A stretch of DNA of 64,000 nt. It comes from Bacteroidota bacterium. GTDB lineage: Bacteria > Bacteroidota > Bacteroidia > Bacteroidales > Lentimicrobiaceae. The notes beneath the pieces are model-generated. The model was not told the origin of the DNA. It made no database searches and saw only the letters and a program-made list of their open reading frames with translations. The first letter of the stretch is position 1, and each line of letters begins with the position of its first letter. Location: assembly GCA_009773515.1 (NCBI GenBank), contig WSXX01000009.1, positions 1-64,000 of the forward strand, in the 5' to 3' direction. A program made the translations under genes and the position numbers. Shown piece by piece: positions 1-10,286 of this stretch.

Positions 1-127
1 TTTTTATGGGGTTTACTCATAAATCCATGCATTAGTTACCCCAAATATAGCTATAATCCGCTAGCGGACAAGGCTTCTATACTTTAACAGCAGACCCTAA
101 CTATCAGTTTTTATCTTTATCTTTTCT
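1..127. other. Flank distal to the CRISPR array
   Basis: AT-rich sequence beyond the oldest (leader-distal) repeat. It holds an imperfect inverted repeat with arms TGGGGT (about 7-12) and ACCCCA (about 38-43) and a perfect 12-bp palindrome TCCGCTAGCGGA at 57-68. No coding sequence is visible. There is no clear T-tract terminator for the array transcript. Confidence 0.4.
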
Positions 128-3100
128 GTTTCAATCCACGCGCCCCTGCGGGACGCGACATGGCTGTTCACGATCGACACATCAAAAGTGCGCGTTTCAA
201 TCCACGCGCCCCTGCGGGACGCGACAAAGCCAGGCAAAGGGAGAAACAGCGATTAAATGTTTCAATCCACGCGCCCCTGCGGGACGCGACCCCTCGGGAA
301 CAAAATCAAGAACAAAGATCTTCTTGTTTCAATCCACGCGCCCCTGCGGGACGCGACGATGTAAAAATCTTCATCCATGGCCGATTCATTGTTTCAATCC
401 ACGCGCCCCTGCGGGACGCGACTGACTTAATCAGAAATCCTGACCTGACCAGCAAGGTTTCAATCCACGCGCCCCTGCGGGACGCGACGCATTGAGGATA
501 TTGTCAACGGCAATGTTAAACTGTTTCAATCCACGCGCCCCTGCGGGACGCGACCAGTGTTTGGATGACGACGATATGATGTTGATTAGGTTTCAATCCA
601 CGCGCCCCTGCGGGACGCGACCAATCCGTGAAGGCTTGCGTTTATTCGGTTATCCTGTTTCAATCCACGCGCCCCTGCGGGACGCGACCTTACTCTACCA
701 CTGTGCAAGCTGGCCGGATTTCTGTTTCAATCCACGCGCCCCTGCGGGACGCGACAAAACTGCTGATTAGCGTTAGGATGCACTTTATCGTTTCAATCCA
801 CGCGCCCCTGCGGGACGCGACGAGTGACAACCGTTTCTGAGGTGGTTGCAACACTTGTTTCAATCCACGCGCCCCTGCGGGACGCGACCGTTGGGCTAAT
901 CAGATTTCGAGCCAATTGAATGTTTCAATCCACGCGCCCCTGCGGGACGCGACTTGGAGTTAAAGTTAGCCCCGATGCTGTTGGAGTAGTTTCAATCCAC
1001 GCGCCCCTGCGGGACGCGACATGGATGCGCTGAAAACTTCTGGCCAGACAAAAAAGTTTCAATCCACGCGCCCCTGCGGGACGCGACCATGGGTTAGGTT
1101 CTCTAAAAGTAAATCTATCTTGTTTCAATCCACGCGCCCCTGCGGGACGCGACGGCTAAACCAAATATTACAACCGTAAATTTAGGAGTTTCAATCCACG
1201 CGCCCCTGCGGGACGCGACCCAGAAATCGATTACGGAGATTACGTGAAAAAGGTTTCAATCCACGCGCCCCTGCGGGACGCGACTGGAGCCAAATGGAAT
1301 TCTTGTCTCCAAAAATATTGTTTCAATCCACGCGCCCCTGCGGGACGCGACGCAATTGATTTTGACGGAACGTGTGTAACTCACGTTTCAATCCACGCGC
1401 CCCTGCGGGACGCGACAAAGGCAATGAGTGTTTTGTTCATCATGAATTGCGTTTCAATCCACGCGCCCCTGCGGGACGCGACTTGAGGATCATAAAAAGA
1501 TAACTGATTTTATAACCGTTTCAATCCACGCGCCCCTGCGGGACGCGACGGCATCCTCCTGCCGGTTTATGTCGTTTTTAACAAGTTTCAATCCACGCGC
1601 CCCTGCGGGACGCGACGTTTAAGGAGTATCTTGATGAGATTGACATTCGGTTTCAATCCACGCGCCCCTGCGGGACGCGACGCTCGCTAAAGATTCAAAC
1701 TTCACTTTAACCGAAGTTTCAATCCACGCGCCCCTGCGGGACGCGACTACGATCATCGCGATTGAGATGACCGACATAAGTTTCAATCCACGCGCCCCTG
1801 CGGGACGCGACCACGTTCGGTTAAAAAGTCAAATGGTCTTTTACTGTTTCAATCCACGCGCCCCTGCGGGACGCGACAGACAGGCATCAAGGTAGGCCGC
1901 AATGGATTTGAGTTTCAATCCACGCGCCCCTGCGGGACGCGACTGTCTTTTGACTTCGCATCAACGCCTATTGATTTGTTTCAATCCACGCGCCCCTGCG
2001 GGACGCGACCGCTTCATTGCCGCCGGATACTTATAACTAACAGTTTCAATCCACGCGCCCCTGCGGGACGCGACCCTAAACAAAATGGGCAATTAGGTCT
2101 ATAATAATGAGTTTCAATCCACGCGCCCCTGCGGGACGCGACTGGATGCGCTGAAAACTTCTGGCCCGACAAAAAAGTTTCAATCCACGCGCCCCTGCGG
2201 GACGCGACTCATATAGTTCCTTGGTGCAAGGACTTTATTAAGTTTCAATCCACGCGCCCCTGCGGGACGCGACTTTGACAATTGTGATGATTTTGAAGAC
2301 GTGATTGTTTCAATCCACGCGCCCCTGCGGGACGCGACTTATATATGATCCTGTTTCCGAATCTGGTTATGTGTTTCAATCCACGCGCCCCTGCGGGACG
2401 CGACTCAGATGCTTGGAGATAAGACTCTAATCTATTGGTTTCAATCCACGCGCCCCTGCGGGACGCGACTGCTTTTTGTTCATGATAGACTGAACAACCT
2501 CGATAGTTTCAATCCACGCGCCCCTGCGGGACGCGACATTGATTCAAAATAATTCTCAAATGCACTGCACAGTTTCAATCCACGCGCCCCTGCGGGACGC
2601 GACGCAGACAGGCATCAAGGTAGGCCGCAATGGATTTGAGTTTCAATCCACGCGCCCCTGCGGGACGCGACACCTTTGCAAGGTTTATGCCTGAGGGGTT
2701 TGAAGTTTCAATCCACGCGCCCCTGCGGGACGCGACAAAGATCTGATAAAGAAACTTCCGGATGAAAATGTTTCAATCCACGCGCCCCTGCGGGACGCGA
2801 CGGCAGATCCGCCGCCATCGCCTTTGTATAAAATTGTTTCAATCCACGCGCCCCTGCGGGACGCGACTGGCCCAGGGCCTTGGACGTGATGAAGAATTTA
2901 TGTTTCAATCCACGCGCCCCTGCGGGACGCGACTATTCAGCTCATCGCATTGATTGATTACGCTTTGTTTCAATCCACGCGCCCCTGCGGGACGCGACTG
3001 ATTTCGCGGCGCTCATTCGGATACTTTAAGAAGTTTCAATCCACGCGCCCCTGCGGGACGCGACACTTCTTTTTTGCTGTGATTTTCGTAGTATTTGCAG

Positions 3101-5303
3101 TTTCAATCCACGCGCCCCTGCGGGACGCGACATCAAATAATCACAACCTAAAACCAAACCAACAATGTTTCAATCCACGCGCCCCTGCGGGACGCGACCA
3201 GGCAATGAAAACATATAACGCTGTTTTAAACGTTTCAATCCACGCGCCCCTGCGGGACGCGACGACAATAGGAGATGCCTCAGGAATGTTAAAAGTTGTT
3301 TCAATCCACGCGCCCCTGCGGGACGCGACCAATATTCAGGATAAAGAAAAGGTGTACTGATATGTTTCAATCCACGCGCCCCTGCGGGACGCGACTTCAA
3401 CTTTGGTGCTTCGTATTGGGCTTTCTGCTGTTTCAATCCACGCGCCCCTGCGGGACGCGACCCACCCATCAAATTCGAGCCCTGTATCGTAAAAGTTTCA
3501 ATCCACGCGCCCCTGCGGGACGCGACCGGCTCATTTTCTTCAATAACTTCACCATTTAGGTTTCAATCCACGCGCCCCTGCGGGACGCGACACGGTTGCC
3601 ACTAACGTAACGGCGCTATGATCAGTTTCAATCCACGCGCCCCTGCGGGACGCGACAAGCGGAATGTTTATTGAATTGTCTTCTTTATTGTTTCAATCCA
3701 CGCGCCCCTGCGGGACGCGACTTTATCCAGTTTTCGTTAGTACCATCACTGAATCGTTTCAATCCACGCGCCCCTGCGGGACGCGACCAAAAGCGGATTT
3801 ACTTTAAAGCTGTAATGTTCTGTTTCAATCCACGCGCCCCTGCGGGACGCGACGATAAACTACCTGTATTAATGAATCGCTTGATTGTTTCAATCCACGC
3901 GCCCCTGCGGGACGCGACGTACAGCTCAGGCAGGTATAACCTGTACAGCAATGTTTCAATCCACGCGCCCCTGCGGGACGCGACTTTTATGTAGTTGCGT
4001 AAGCTCATCGATTGATCTGTTTCAATCCACGCGCCCCTGCGGGACGCGACATAGCCTGATATCATTGCTTTGCCTTTTATTTTATGTTTCAATCCACGCG
4101 CCCCTGCGGGACGCGACGTTTTTGTTTTTTGGAAATGGCTCAGGTTTAGGGGTTTCAATCCACGCGCCCCTGCGGGACGCGACTGACCTGCAAAGTGCTA
4201 TTAGCCCCATTAAAATGTTTCAATCCACGCGCCCCTGCGGGACGCGACTCAGATGAGCCGCTTCCTTCGTTTACGTTGTAGATGTTTCAATCCACGCGCC
4301 CCTGCGGGACGCGACTTCGTTGCCAGCTCAGCCGATCATATTATTGCCGTTTCAATCCACGCGCCCCTGCGGGACGCGACAAATCAACCTTGCCGCATTC
4401 ATTCACACCACGCTGTTTCAATCCACGCGCCCCTGCGGGACGCGACTCTTCGACCCCACGCTCACCAGCGATGCATTTCTGTTTCAATCCACGCGCCCCT
4501 GCGGGACGCGACTTATGGATAATGTCTATTGTCCAGTTTACAGACGTTTCAATCCACGCGCCCCTGCGGGACGCGACGTCCATCATTTACAATTGAAACC
4601 TACACACCATGTTTCAATCCACGCGCCCCTGCGGGACGCGACTCACCAGCAAACTGCATTGCGCGGGCTGTGGTAAAGTTTCAATCCACGCGCCCCTGCG
4701 GGACGCGACGAGACATCAAAAGGTTAATGGCTTTTTCCGATAAGTTTCAATCCACGCGCCCCTGCGGGACGCGACTTTGCTGCAAAATTGTCTAAACAGC
4801 TAACATTTGTTTCAATCCACGCGCCCCTGCGGGACGCGACTTGCAAAGGCCGAAGATCTTAAACCAAAAAAATGTTTCAATCCACGCGCCCCTGCGGGAC
4901 GCGACTTGCCGAAGTTGAAGTTGCAGGCGAAGATCCATTTGTTTCAATCCACGCGCCCCTGCGGGACGCGACCAGTTGCAATGATTATCCTTTCTGCCTG
5001 TTCAAAGTTTCAATCCACGCGCCCCTGCGGGACGCGACTCCAACATCTGTAACTAATGCCGTAGCAGCATTGTTTCAATCCACGCGCCCCTGCGGGACGC
5101 GACATCCGTTGACACCAAAAGCGAAACGGTTGTAACTTTAGTTTCAATCCACGCGCCCCTGCGGGACGCGACAAGTACCGTAATTGATGATATGGATACT
5201 TTTATGTTTCAATCCACGCGCCCCTGCGGGACGCGACATTAAAGCTAATTAATATGGAAGTGTTTGCACAAGTTTCAATCCACGCGCCCCTGCGGGACGC
5301 GAC
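128..5303 (-). CRISPR. Type I-C CRISPR array, 79 repeats and 78 spacers
   Basis: I located 79 copies of a 32-nt repeat, starting at 128, 194, 259 and so on to 5272. Plus-strand copies begin GTTTCAATCCACGCGCC and end CTGCGGGACGCGAC. Spacers are 32-37 nt, mostly 33-35. I saw no diverged repeat, not even at either end. The minus strand is inferred to be transcribed. In that orientation the repeat RNA folds into an 8-bp stem (repeat bases 3-10 with 14-21, loop GCA) in which one pair is U-G; on the plus strand the same position is a C-A mismatch. The 11 nt after the stem, UGGAUUGAAAC, match the 11-nt 5' handle known for type I-C crRNAs. The array lies directly downstream of cas2 on the same strand, so new spacers should enter near 5303. 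Two spacer pairs are near duplicates (1021-1055 with 2143-2176, and 1878-1911 with 2604-2639). Confidence 0.98.
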
Positions 5304-5472
5304 TGCACACAAGCTAAATAAATAACCTTAAGGAAGTTATATTAGCTGTTCCGCGAAGGTCTGAAAAAAATGAATTAATTACATAAAATTCTTTTAGCAA
5401 TTTATGCAATCAGCTAATTATCAGATGTTGCGAAGAGTCCGGGGATTCAATGATAGCTTTGGGTTCGCGGGA
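5304..5472 (-). promoter_or_regulatory. CRISPR leader
   Basis: This 169-bp AT-rich, non-coding stretch lies between the cas2 stop codon and the first repeat in the direction of transcription. Its position and composition fit a leader that carries the array promoter and the spacer-integration signals. I could not pick a convincing TAnnTTTG promoter in it. The assignment follows from the array orientation inferred from the repeat hairpin and the cas operon. Confidence 0.75.
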
Positions 5473-5763
5473 TTAGATTATCATGGGACCTTCCGGATTG
5501 TATGACTGTTTGGTTCCAACATGCTCAATTTTACTTTCCCACTTATTTCCAAGCATATAGTATCTCAAACTATCCTTTTCAGCATCCATAATACTTTCAA
5601 GCCTATGTTTTAATTCGGCAAATTGGGCAGGGTCAATTAGACATTCAAAAACTGAATTTTGAACCCGTTGACCATAATTGACACATTGTTTTGCTATTTG
5701 TCGCAGACGCTTTCTTCCTGCAGGCGACAAAGTTTCAACATCATAGGTAATGAGCACCATCAT
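5473..5763 (-). CDS. cas2: CRISPR-associated endoribonuclease Cas2
   Basis: A 96-residue protein of the usual Cas2 length. It starts MMVLITYDVET, the first beta strand of the ferredoxin-like fold with the conserved Asp (YDV), and continues with the QxSVFEC-type segment (VQNSVFECLID) typical of type I-C Cas2. Cas2 forms the Cas1-Cas2 integrase that inserts new spacers at the leader end. It is the last gene of the operon, 7 bp after cas1 and 169 bp before the array. The start may be either of two adjacent ATG codons (5763 or 5760). Confidence 0.96.
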   Translation of the reverse strand: MMVLITYDVETLSPAGRKRLRQIAKQCVNYGQRVQNSVFECLIDPAQFAELKHRLESIMDAEKDSLRYYMLGNKWESKIEHVGTKQSYNPEGPMII

Positions 5764-5770
5764 AATTATT

Positions 5771-6802
5771 CTATTTACTTATAAAAACAGGATAGTTGTC
5801 AATGTCACCCCTGATATAACGTGCCAGTAACAATGCCTGGCAATAAGGCAGCAAGCCGACAGGAACAGTTGTTTCAAGAAATGGATGCATAACTTCTTCC
5901 TGTTTGCGTTTTTGCCACGCTGTTAATATTACCTTACGTGTCGAATCATCCATTACAATTCCACCGGCATCTCTGGAGGTAAATCCCTTTGCATCAACTT
6001 GCTTTCGGTTTATAAGTGACAGTACCAATCTATCTGCAAGATAAGGCCTGAATTCTTCCATCAAATCTAGTGCGAGACTATGCCTTCCGGGTCTATCAGT
6101 ATGCAAAAATCCAACACATGGATCTATCCCGACACTTTCGAGCGCTGAACGTACTTCATGCATCAATAAAACATAAACAAAGGATAGCATAGAATTCACA
6201 TTATCCATTGGTGGGCGCCGGTTTCGGCCATTAAAGAAAAAACTGCTTTTCTGGGCAATGATCATCTGATCGAAGACACTAAAATATGTCAAAGCAGCTT
6301 CACCTTCAATTCCTCTCAAAATGCCATTATCTGAGCATTTCAATGCCTGTTTTTGCTTTCTGGTAAGTGTCTGTATCGCTTCGTCAAATGCTACTTTGTT
6401 TAATTCACCAGGATGATCGCGCATAGCTCTTTGCAACACAGTTTTACTATTTGATATTTTCCCTGCAATTAATATTCTGCTGATATTGTTTGAAAACTCA
6501 ATATCATCTGCCAATCTGTATTGTTTTCTCCGGAGTAATACATTTCCGGAAACAGGTCCTGATACTCTACCCAGAAAGTATCCGTTATCTGATAAAAAAC
6601 TCATGCCAATGCTTCGCTCAGCGCACATCGCCATTAATGAAGGACTTGCACCCATAAATCCAAAACATACGATGCCTTCGACATTGTGAACAGGAATTCT
6701 GAACTTCTCCAGATTTTCAACTTTTATTACAATGTTTTCACCATCCTTACTCAGGTAAGCGCCAGGAGTAGTCACATACAATGTATTAAGTAGTTTTCGC
6801 AT
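5771..6802 (-). CDS. cas1: CRISPR-associated integrase Cas1 (type I-C)
   Basis: The protein has 343 residues from the start MRKLLNTLYVTTPGAYLS, which is the usual N-terminus and length for type I-C Cas1. A longer frame reaches back to 6898 but would overlap cas4 by about 90 bp and adds 32 residues alien to the family, so I reject it. Metal-binding regions are visible: Glu in GIEGEAALTYF, His in GFLHTDRPGRHSLALDL and the following acidic residues (DLMEEFRP). Cas1 catalyses spacer integration with Cas2, and Cas4 helps select PAM-containing prespacers. It begins 5 bp after the cas4 stop. Confidence 0.96.
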   Translation of the reverse strand: MRKLLNTLYVTTPGAYLSKDGENIVIKVENLEKFRIPVHNVEGIVCFGFMGASPSLMAMCAERSIGMSFLSDNGYFLGRVSGPVSGNVLLRRKQYRLADDIEFSNNISRILIAGKISNSKTVLQRAMRDHPGELNKVAFDEAIQTLTRKQKQALKCSDNGILRGIEGEAALTYFSVFDQMIIAQKSSFFFNGRNRRPPMDNVNSMLSFVYVLLMHEVRSALESVGIDPCVGFLHTDRPGRHSLALDLMEEFRPYLADRLVLSLINRKQVDAKGFTSRDAGGIVMDDSTRKVILTAWQKRKQEEVMHPFLETTVPVGLLPYCQALLLARYIRGDIDNYPVFISK

Positions 6803-6807
6803 AGGCT

Positions 6808-7470
6808 CTAATCTGTTATAAGTAAATTCCTTAAATATTCTGATGCATTTTTTTGACCATTCATACTCTGCGGCAGACAAAGATTGAACAATGAGCATGA
6901 TTTACAATGGGATTTATAAATGGCCAACGGTGTTATCCTGTCTTCGAATAACTCATGCATTCTGGCCGCAAGATCATGGACGATTTTCCTTAATTCAGGT
7001 GTAAGTTCAACAATGACACGGCGTCGCGTTTCCGCGTAAAACAAGGAGCCATTAGAAATTTCAGTATTGAACATTTCTTCAAGGCAAATGGCTTGTGAAC
7101 AAACTTGCACTGCATCGCGGTCATCAGGTTTTTGCTTTCCTCTTTTATATTCAACAGGATGCAAAAGCCATTTGCCTGTATAACCACGAACAGGAACTCC
7201 ATTTTCTTCATCTAATATTAACTCTACAACATCAGTGCGGCCAGTAAAACCAAGCTTCCTGCTGATTAAAGGGAAGGCGCGATATGTAATTACCTTACCA
7301 CGCTTATCACTCTCCAACGGATCATCTACTCTTTCATGCAGATGGTGTCCTTCAGTTGTTTTCACATTTTCTGCCCATTGTTGCTCTATATGTATCAGAG
7401 CCCATTGTCGTTCGCAAAAAGCAAAATGCTGGATACCGGATAACATGAGCAGGTCTTCGTCTGAGTACAT
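6808..7470 (-). CDS. cas4: CRISPR-associated exonuclease Cas4
   Basis: The protein has 220 residues from MYSDEDLLMLSGIQHFAFCER, the typical type I-C Cas4 start. A TTG five codons upstream (7485) is possible but less likely. The PD-(D/E)XK nuclease core shows in GRTDVVE and PVEYKRGK, followed by the QVCSQAICLEEMF helix. Four cysteines, one in FCER and three in HCKSCSLFNLC, fit the Fe-S cluster of Cas4. Cas4 trims prespacers and checks the PAM before Cas1-Cas2 integration. It is separated from cas7 by an unusual 175-bp gap, while it is tightly spaced with cas1. Confidence 0.95.
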   Translation of the reverse strand: MYSDEDLLMLSGIQHFAFCERQWALIHIEQQWAENVKTTEGHHLHERVDDPLESDKRGKVITYRAFPLISRKLGFTGRTDVVELILDEENGVPVRGYTGKWLLHPVEYKRGKQKPDDRDAVQVCSQAICLEEMFNTEISNGSLFYAETRRRVIVELTPELRKIVHDLAARMHELFEDRITPLAIYKSHCKSCSLFNLCLPQSMNGQKNASEYLRNLLITD

Positions 7471-7516
7471 ATTTTCTAATAACAATTTTTGTGCTTTAGT
7501 AATAACCCAAGCTGTG

Positions 7517-7615
7517 ATGAATCATATCACTATGCCCAAACATGTTCCAATACAAATTGGAACCCTAAATGCCATACTCATTGAGGTAGCAAGGCATTTA
7601 GGGGTTTCAAATAGG
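7517..7615 (+). pseudogene. Remnant resembling the C-terminus of a HicA toxin
   Basis: On the strand opposite the cas operon, the cas7-cas4 gap translates as MNHITMPKHVPIQIGTLN followed by AILIEVARHLGVSN. This resembles the C-terminal half of HicA-type mRNA interferases (a His/Thr-Pro-His strand, then a GTL..IL helix). The N-terminal half with the catalytic GSH region is missing, and downstream the frame runs into antisense of cas7. No HicB partner is present. I infer a decayed insertion from similarity judged by eye; a chance open frame is the alternative. Confidence 0.4.
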
Positions 7616-7647
7616 AGGTGGTTGAGGGGTTGTATTAAAAACCACCT
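7616..7647. repeat. Inverted repeat at the cas7 stop codon
   Basis: Perfect 8-nt arms AGGTGGTT (7616-7623) and AACCACCT (7640-7647) flank a 16-nt loop. One arm overlaps the TAG stop of cas7. In the cas transcript this would form a hairpin directly after cas7. No T-tract follows, so processing or mRNA stabilisation is more likely than termination. Confidence 0.5.
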
Positions 7648-8512
7648 ATATCATCTCAATTACTTCAACACCATGTGGTATCAATGACAAGTCGATTGCC
7701 ACTGAATAATCATCAAATGATCGAGCTGGTTTTAAATGATCTTTCTTTACGATTTTGATAGCATCAAAGAGCTGGTGTGCTGGAGCATTTCCCAAACCTG
7801 TTGAATGCTTGAACACAATCAACTTACGGGTACTCATCATGCCACGAGCGGCAGAATGATCATGGTCGAACATGTTTTTAAGGGCTTCCCAAAACAAATT
7901 AAGATCAGTCTCATTAAAACCTGTTTGAGCAGCCAAATGAGATGAAATAAAACCTTTAGAAAAATACAATCCATAAGGAACTGTAAATTTGCGACCCATG
8001 GTGCGGTTATCTCCACCTTGTTTTTCTGATTCTGCTTCTGTAGCAACGGCCATACGGGTTATGCTGTGTTCAAGTGCAACAACCGGATCGACAGAGCGGC
8101 CAAATGTAAATTGAACAGGGCCGCGGACTTGACCAGCATTTTTGCCCGTACTCATTACTGCACCGAATGTACGAACATCATAATAGTTACTACACATCCA
8201 TTTTCTTGCAGCTTCAGTCTTATCTCCATTTTTTTCTTTTGATATGACTTCTTTCTGCTCATGTGATTCATCAATCAATTGGTTAAGAATTGCCTTTTCT
8301 TTAATGAAAATATCGAAGGGCTTTTCTGCCAACTTAACCATCTGTACATAATTTCTCACTTTACGTTTCAGACAAACATCAGTAACCAAACCCATTCCAG
8401 TTTCGGCATCAACCCGTGGCAAATTTCCTGCATCGGGGTCACCATTAGGGTTTCCGTCTGTAACATCGAACAATAAAGCAAAATCGTACCGGTTTTTAAT
8501 TAAATCGCTCAT
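7646..8512 (-). CDS. cas7: Type I-C Cascade backbone protein Cas7 (Csd2)
   Basis: The protein has 288 residues from [20 protein letters not shown], with the strongly conserved type I-C motif [15 protein letters not shown] near the N-terminus. Cas7 subunits polymerise along the crRNA spacer to form the backbone of the interference complex. The start at 8512 is set by a strong Shine-Dalgarno sequence (AGGAGA) 8 nt upstream. An upstream extension to 8590 would overlap the cas8c 3' end and lacks family similarity. It follows cas8c by 16 bp. Confidence 0.95.
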   Translation of the reverse strand: MSDLIKNRYDFALLFDVTDGNPNGDPDAGNLPRVDAETGMGLVTDVCLKRKVRNYVQMVKLAEKPFDIFIKEKAILNQLIDESHEQKEVISKEKNGDKTEAARKWMCSNYYDVRTFGAVMSTGKNAGQVRGPVQFTFGRSVDPVVALEHSITRMAVATEAESEKQGGDNRTMGRKFTVPYGLYFSKGFISSHLAAQTGFNETDLNLFWEALKNMFDHDHSAARGMMSTRKLIVFKHSTGLGNAPAHQLFDAIKIVKKDHLKPARSFDDYSVAIDLSLIPHGVEVIEMI

Positions 8513-8528
8513 AATTGAATCTCCTGTT

Positions 8529-8894
8529 TTAAGTTGTTTTATCTTTTTTTGTGAATAAATCCTGACGTTGATGATAATAGCCAATGGCAAAACGGCTTTG
8601 GTCGTCTAATGACAGGTGAGCGGGCAAGCCATTACTACTGACTCCGGTCATAATTTCCTGAATCCTCTTTTCGTAATAGGTTTTGCTACCACCTCCAAGT
8701 TTAGCCAGATGGTGATTGGTGAGATTTAGCAACCGGCCAAATACAGTCACTGGTGTGCTTGATGCAGCACCGTAGTATCTGTCTTTTATGGTTGCATTAA
8801 TACCTGGTTGCGCATCTTCCTGTATTTTTTCAAGCACAGCAAACAGGCGACCACATAAGTAGCCCTGATTTTTGTTTTCTGAATCGAGTGACAT
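8529..8894 (-). CDS. Candidate Cas11c small subunit translated from inside cas8c
   Basis: Type I-C systems are known to make a small subunit (Cas11c) by internal initiation in the 3' part of cas8c. Here an in-frame ATG (codon 465, at 8892-8894) sits exactly before the conserved block [20 protein letters not shown]. Initiation there would give a 121-residue protein, close to the size known for Cas11c. No Shine-Dalgarno sequence is visible upstream, but many Bacteroidota genes lack one. The identification is by position and family knowledge only. Confidence 0.5.
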   Translation of the reverse strand: MSLDSENKNQGYLCGRLFAVLEKIQEDAQPGINATIKDRYYGAASSTPVTVFGRLLNLTNHHLAKLGGGSKTYYEKRIQEIMTGVSSNGLPAHLSLDDQSRFAIGYYHQRQDLFTKKDKTT

Positions 8895-10286
8895 GGTAAT
8901 GAGGTTTTCGTTTGTATTATAAAATGTTTCTTTTCGATTTAAATAAGCTTTAAGAATTGCCGCACGGATGCGATTAACATGCTGTTCAGCCCTGATGCGC
9001 CGGATACATTGCTGCTGAAGTGTATCCGGGTATTTTGTTCCATCCAGGATGCTTTCGATCACTTTGCCTGCAAGATTGGGTGGAACATTATCAACCTTAA
9101 ATTCAAATGAAACATTTGAAAGCAAATTGAATAATGAGAAATACTCCTTTTCATCATTTCTACTTCTAATAATATCTAAATCTTCAAAGTGCTTTGCAAC
9201 ATTCGCTGCAAAGTCAGCAACTTTTCCAGTCTTCCAGAATCGAATGGAAATTCTAGCCGCATTTGGAGCTAATCCCAAAATGTAAAATTGAGTATCACCT
9301 TCACTATTTAGTTTACCGGTGTGGATAGTTTCAAATAAGGCTTTAACCTCTCTGATATTTTGATCGGGATCATCTTTTGGAGGTGCAGAAAAAAAGAAGG
9401 AAAATTGATTCTCAAAATCGGATTGTTGTTGTGACCAAAATACAACTGACGTATCAGCAATTTTGAATTTGTTCTTTGAATCTCTTCCAAGCAGAACATT
9501 TAATGCTGTAGTGTAGGCATCTTCGGCTTTCTTTGAAATCGGAGCATTAAGACCTTGTTCTTTGTAATAAGAATCGTAACCGGAATTTTTCTGGAAACCA
9601 ACAAGCTTTCCCCCGCTTTTACCACCTGGGATTGATGTTGCTGTATGAAGAATTGCAATTGGCAATCTTTCGCCGGTGATCAAACATATACCATCGGTGG
9701 ATTGCGATTGTACTTCACTGTCAGATTCACTTTGTACTTCTACTTCCATCAACAGGTCATCATGTTCAGCTACGGTAATCGACTCACCTGCAATTCGAAA
9801 CGAAAGGTTACAGCCCGGAATTTTGTAGCATTCTTTCCAGCTTTCATGTTCAAGAATCTTTTGAATATGATCATCCTGATCAAAAAGTTTGCAAACAGCG
9901 GCAAATTGTTTATTCGTAGCGTATTTCTCTGAAAGTTTTTTAACCTGGGCAACAAAAGTGCGATTCTGCTTTTTTGCATCTTCTATTGCTTTCTCCGTTT
10001 GATCCTTCGGTTGGCCTAAAATATATCCCCAGTGATCCCAAAAAACATTAGCAGTATCAGAAGCTTTAGATCCCGTTCTACTTTTTGTTTTTAGAACCAT
10101 AAATGTTTTTGCCCGCTTCTGTTTACCGTCTCCGAAACGGGTATCCTCCAGATTGATGAAATTCCCTTCTAAGTCGATAACAATTACGAATGGAATTTCC
10201 TTTCGTTCAAACCCGCGTGGTGCAATACTGCTTTCAGGGTCAGCAGCTTTGCGTTGGTAATAGTCATATAATGCTTGCAGTATCAT
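8529..10286 (-). CDS. cas8c: Type I-C Cascade large subunit Cas8c (Csd1)
   Basis: A 585-residue protein, the usual Csd1 length, beginning [16 protein letters not shown] with the characteristic N-terminus and the [17 protein letters not shown] segment. The C-terminal helical block contains [14 protein letters not shown] and [19 protein letters not shown], conserved in the family. Cas8c recognises the PAM and anchors the crRNA 5' handle in Cascade. Its start overlaps the cas5c stop by 4 nt (ATGA), which indicates translational coupling. The 3' part probably also encodes Cas11c. Confidence 0.95.
   Translation of the reverse strand: MILQALYDYYQRKAADPESSIAPRGFERKEIPFVIVIDLEGNFINLEDTRFGDGKQKRAKTFMVLKTKSRTGSKASDTANVFWDHWGYILGQPKDQTEKAIEDAKKQNRTFVAQVKKLSEKYATNKQFAAVCKLFDQDDHIQKILEHESWKECYKIPGCNLSFRIAGESITVAEHDDLLMEVEVQSESDSEVQSQSTDGICLITGERLPIAILHTATSIPGGKSGGKLVGFQKNSGYDSYYKEQGLNAPISKKAEDAYTTALNVLLGRDSKNKFKIADTSVVFWSQQQSDFENQFSFFFSAPPKDDPDQNIREVKALFETIHTGKLNSEGDTQFYILGLAPNAARISIRFWKTGKVADFAANVAKHFEDLDIIRSRNDEKEYFSLFNLLSNVSFEFKVDNVPPNLAGKVIESILDGTKYPDTLQQQCIRRIRAEQHVNRIRAAILKAYLNRKETFYNTNENLITMSLDSENKNQGYLCGRLFAVLEKIQEDAQPGINATIKDRYYGAASSTPVTVFGRLLNLTNHHLAKLGGGSKTYYEKRIQEIMTGVSSNGLPAHLSLDDQSRFAIGYYHQRQDLFTKKDKTT

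Noticed and set aside
128-5303. Open frames across the array giving repeated peptides such as SIHAPLRDAT, FNPRAPAGRD and SRPAGARGLK
   Set aside because: They are translations of the CRISPR repeats in different frames and strands, interrupted by spacers; they are not genes.
6803-6898. Upstream extension of cas1
   Set aside because: It would overlap cas4 and adds 32 residues not seen in the family; MRKLLNTLYVTT is the normal start.
7616-7687. Extension of the HicA-like frame to a stop at 7687 as an intact small protein
   Set aside because: The part after 7615 is antisense to the end of cas7 and adds no recognisable domain; the N-terminal HicA half is also absent.
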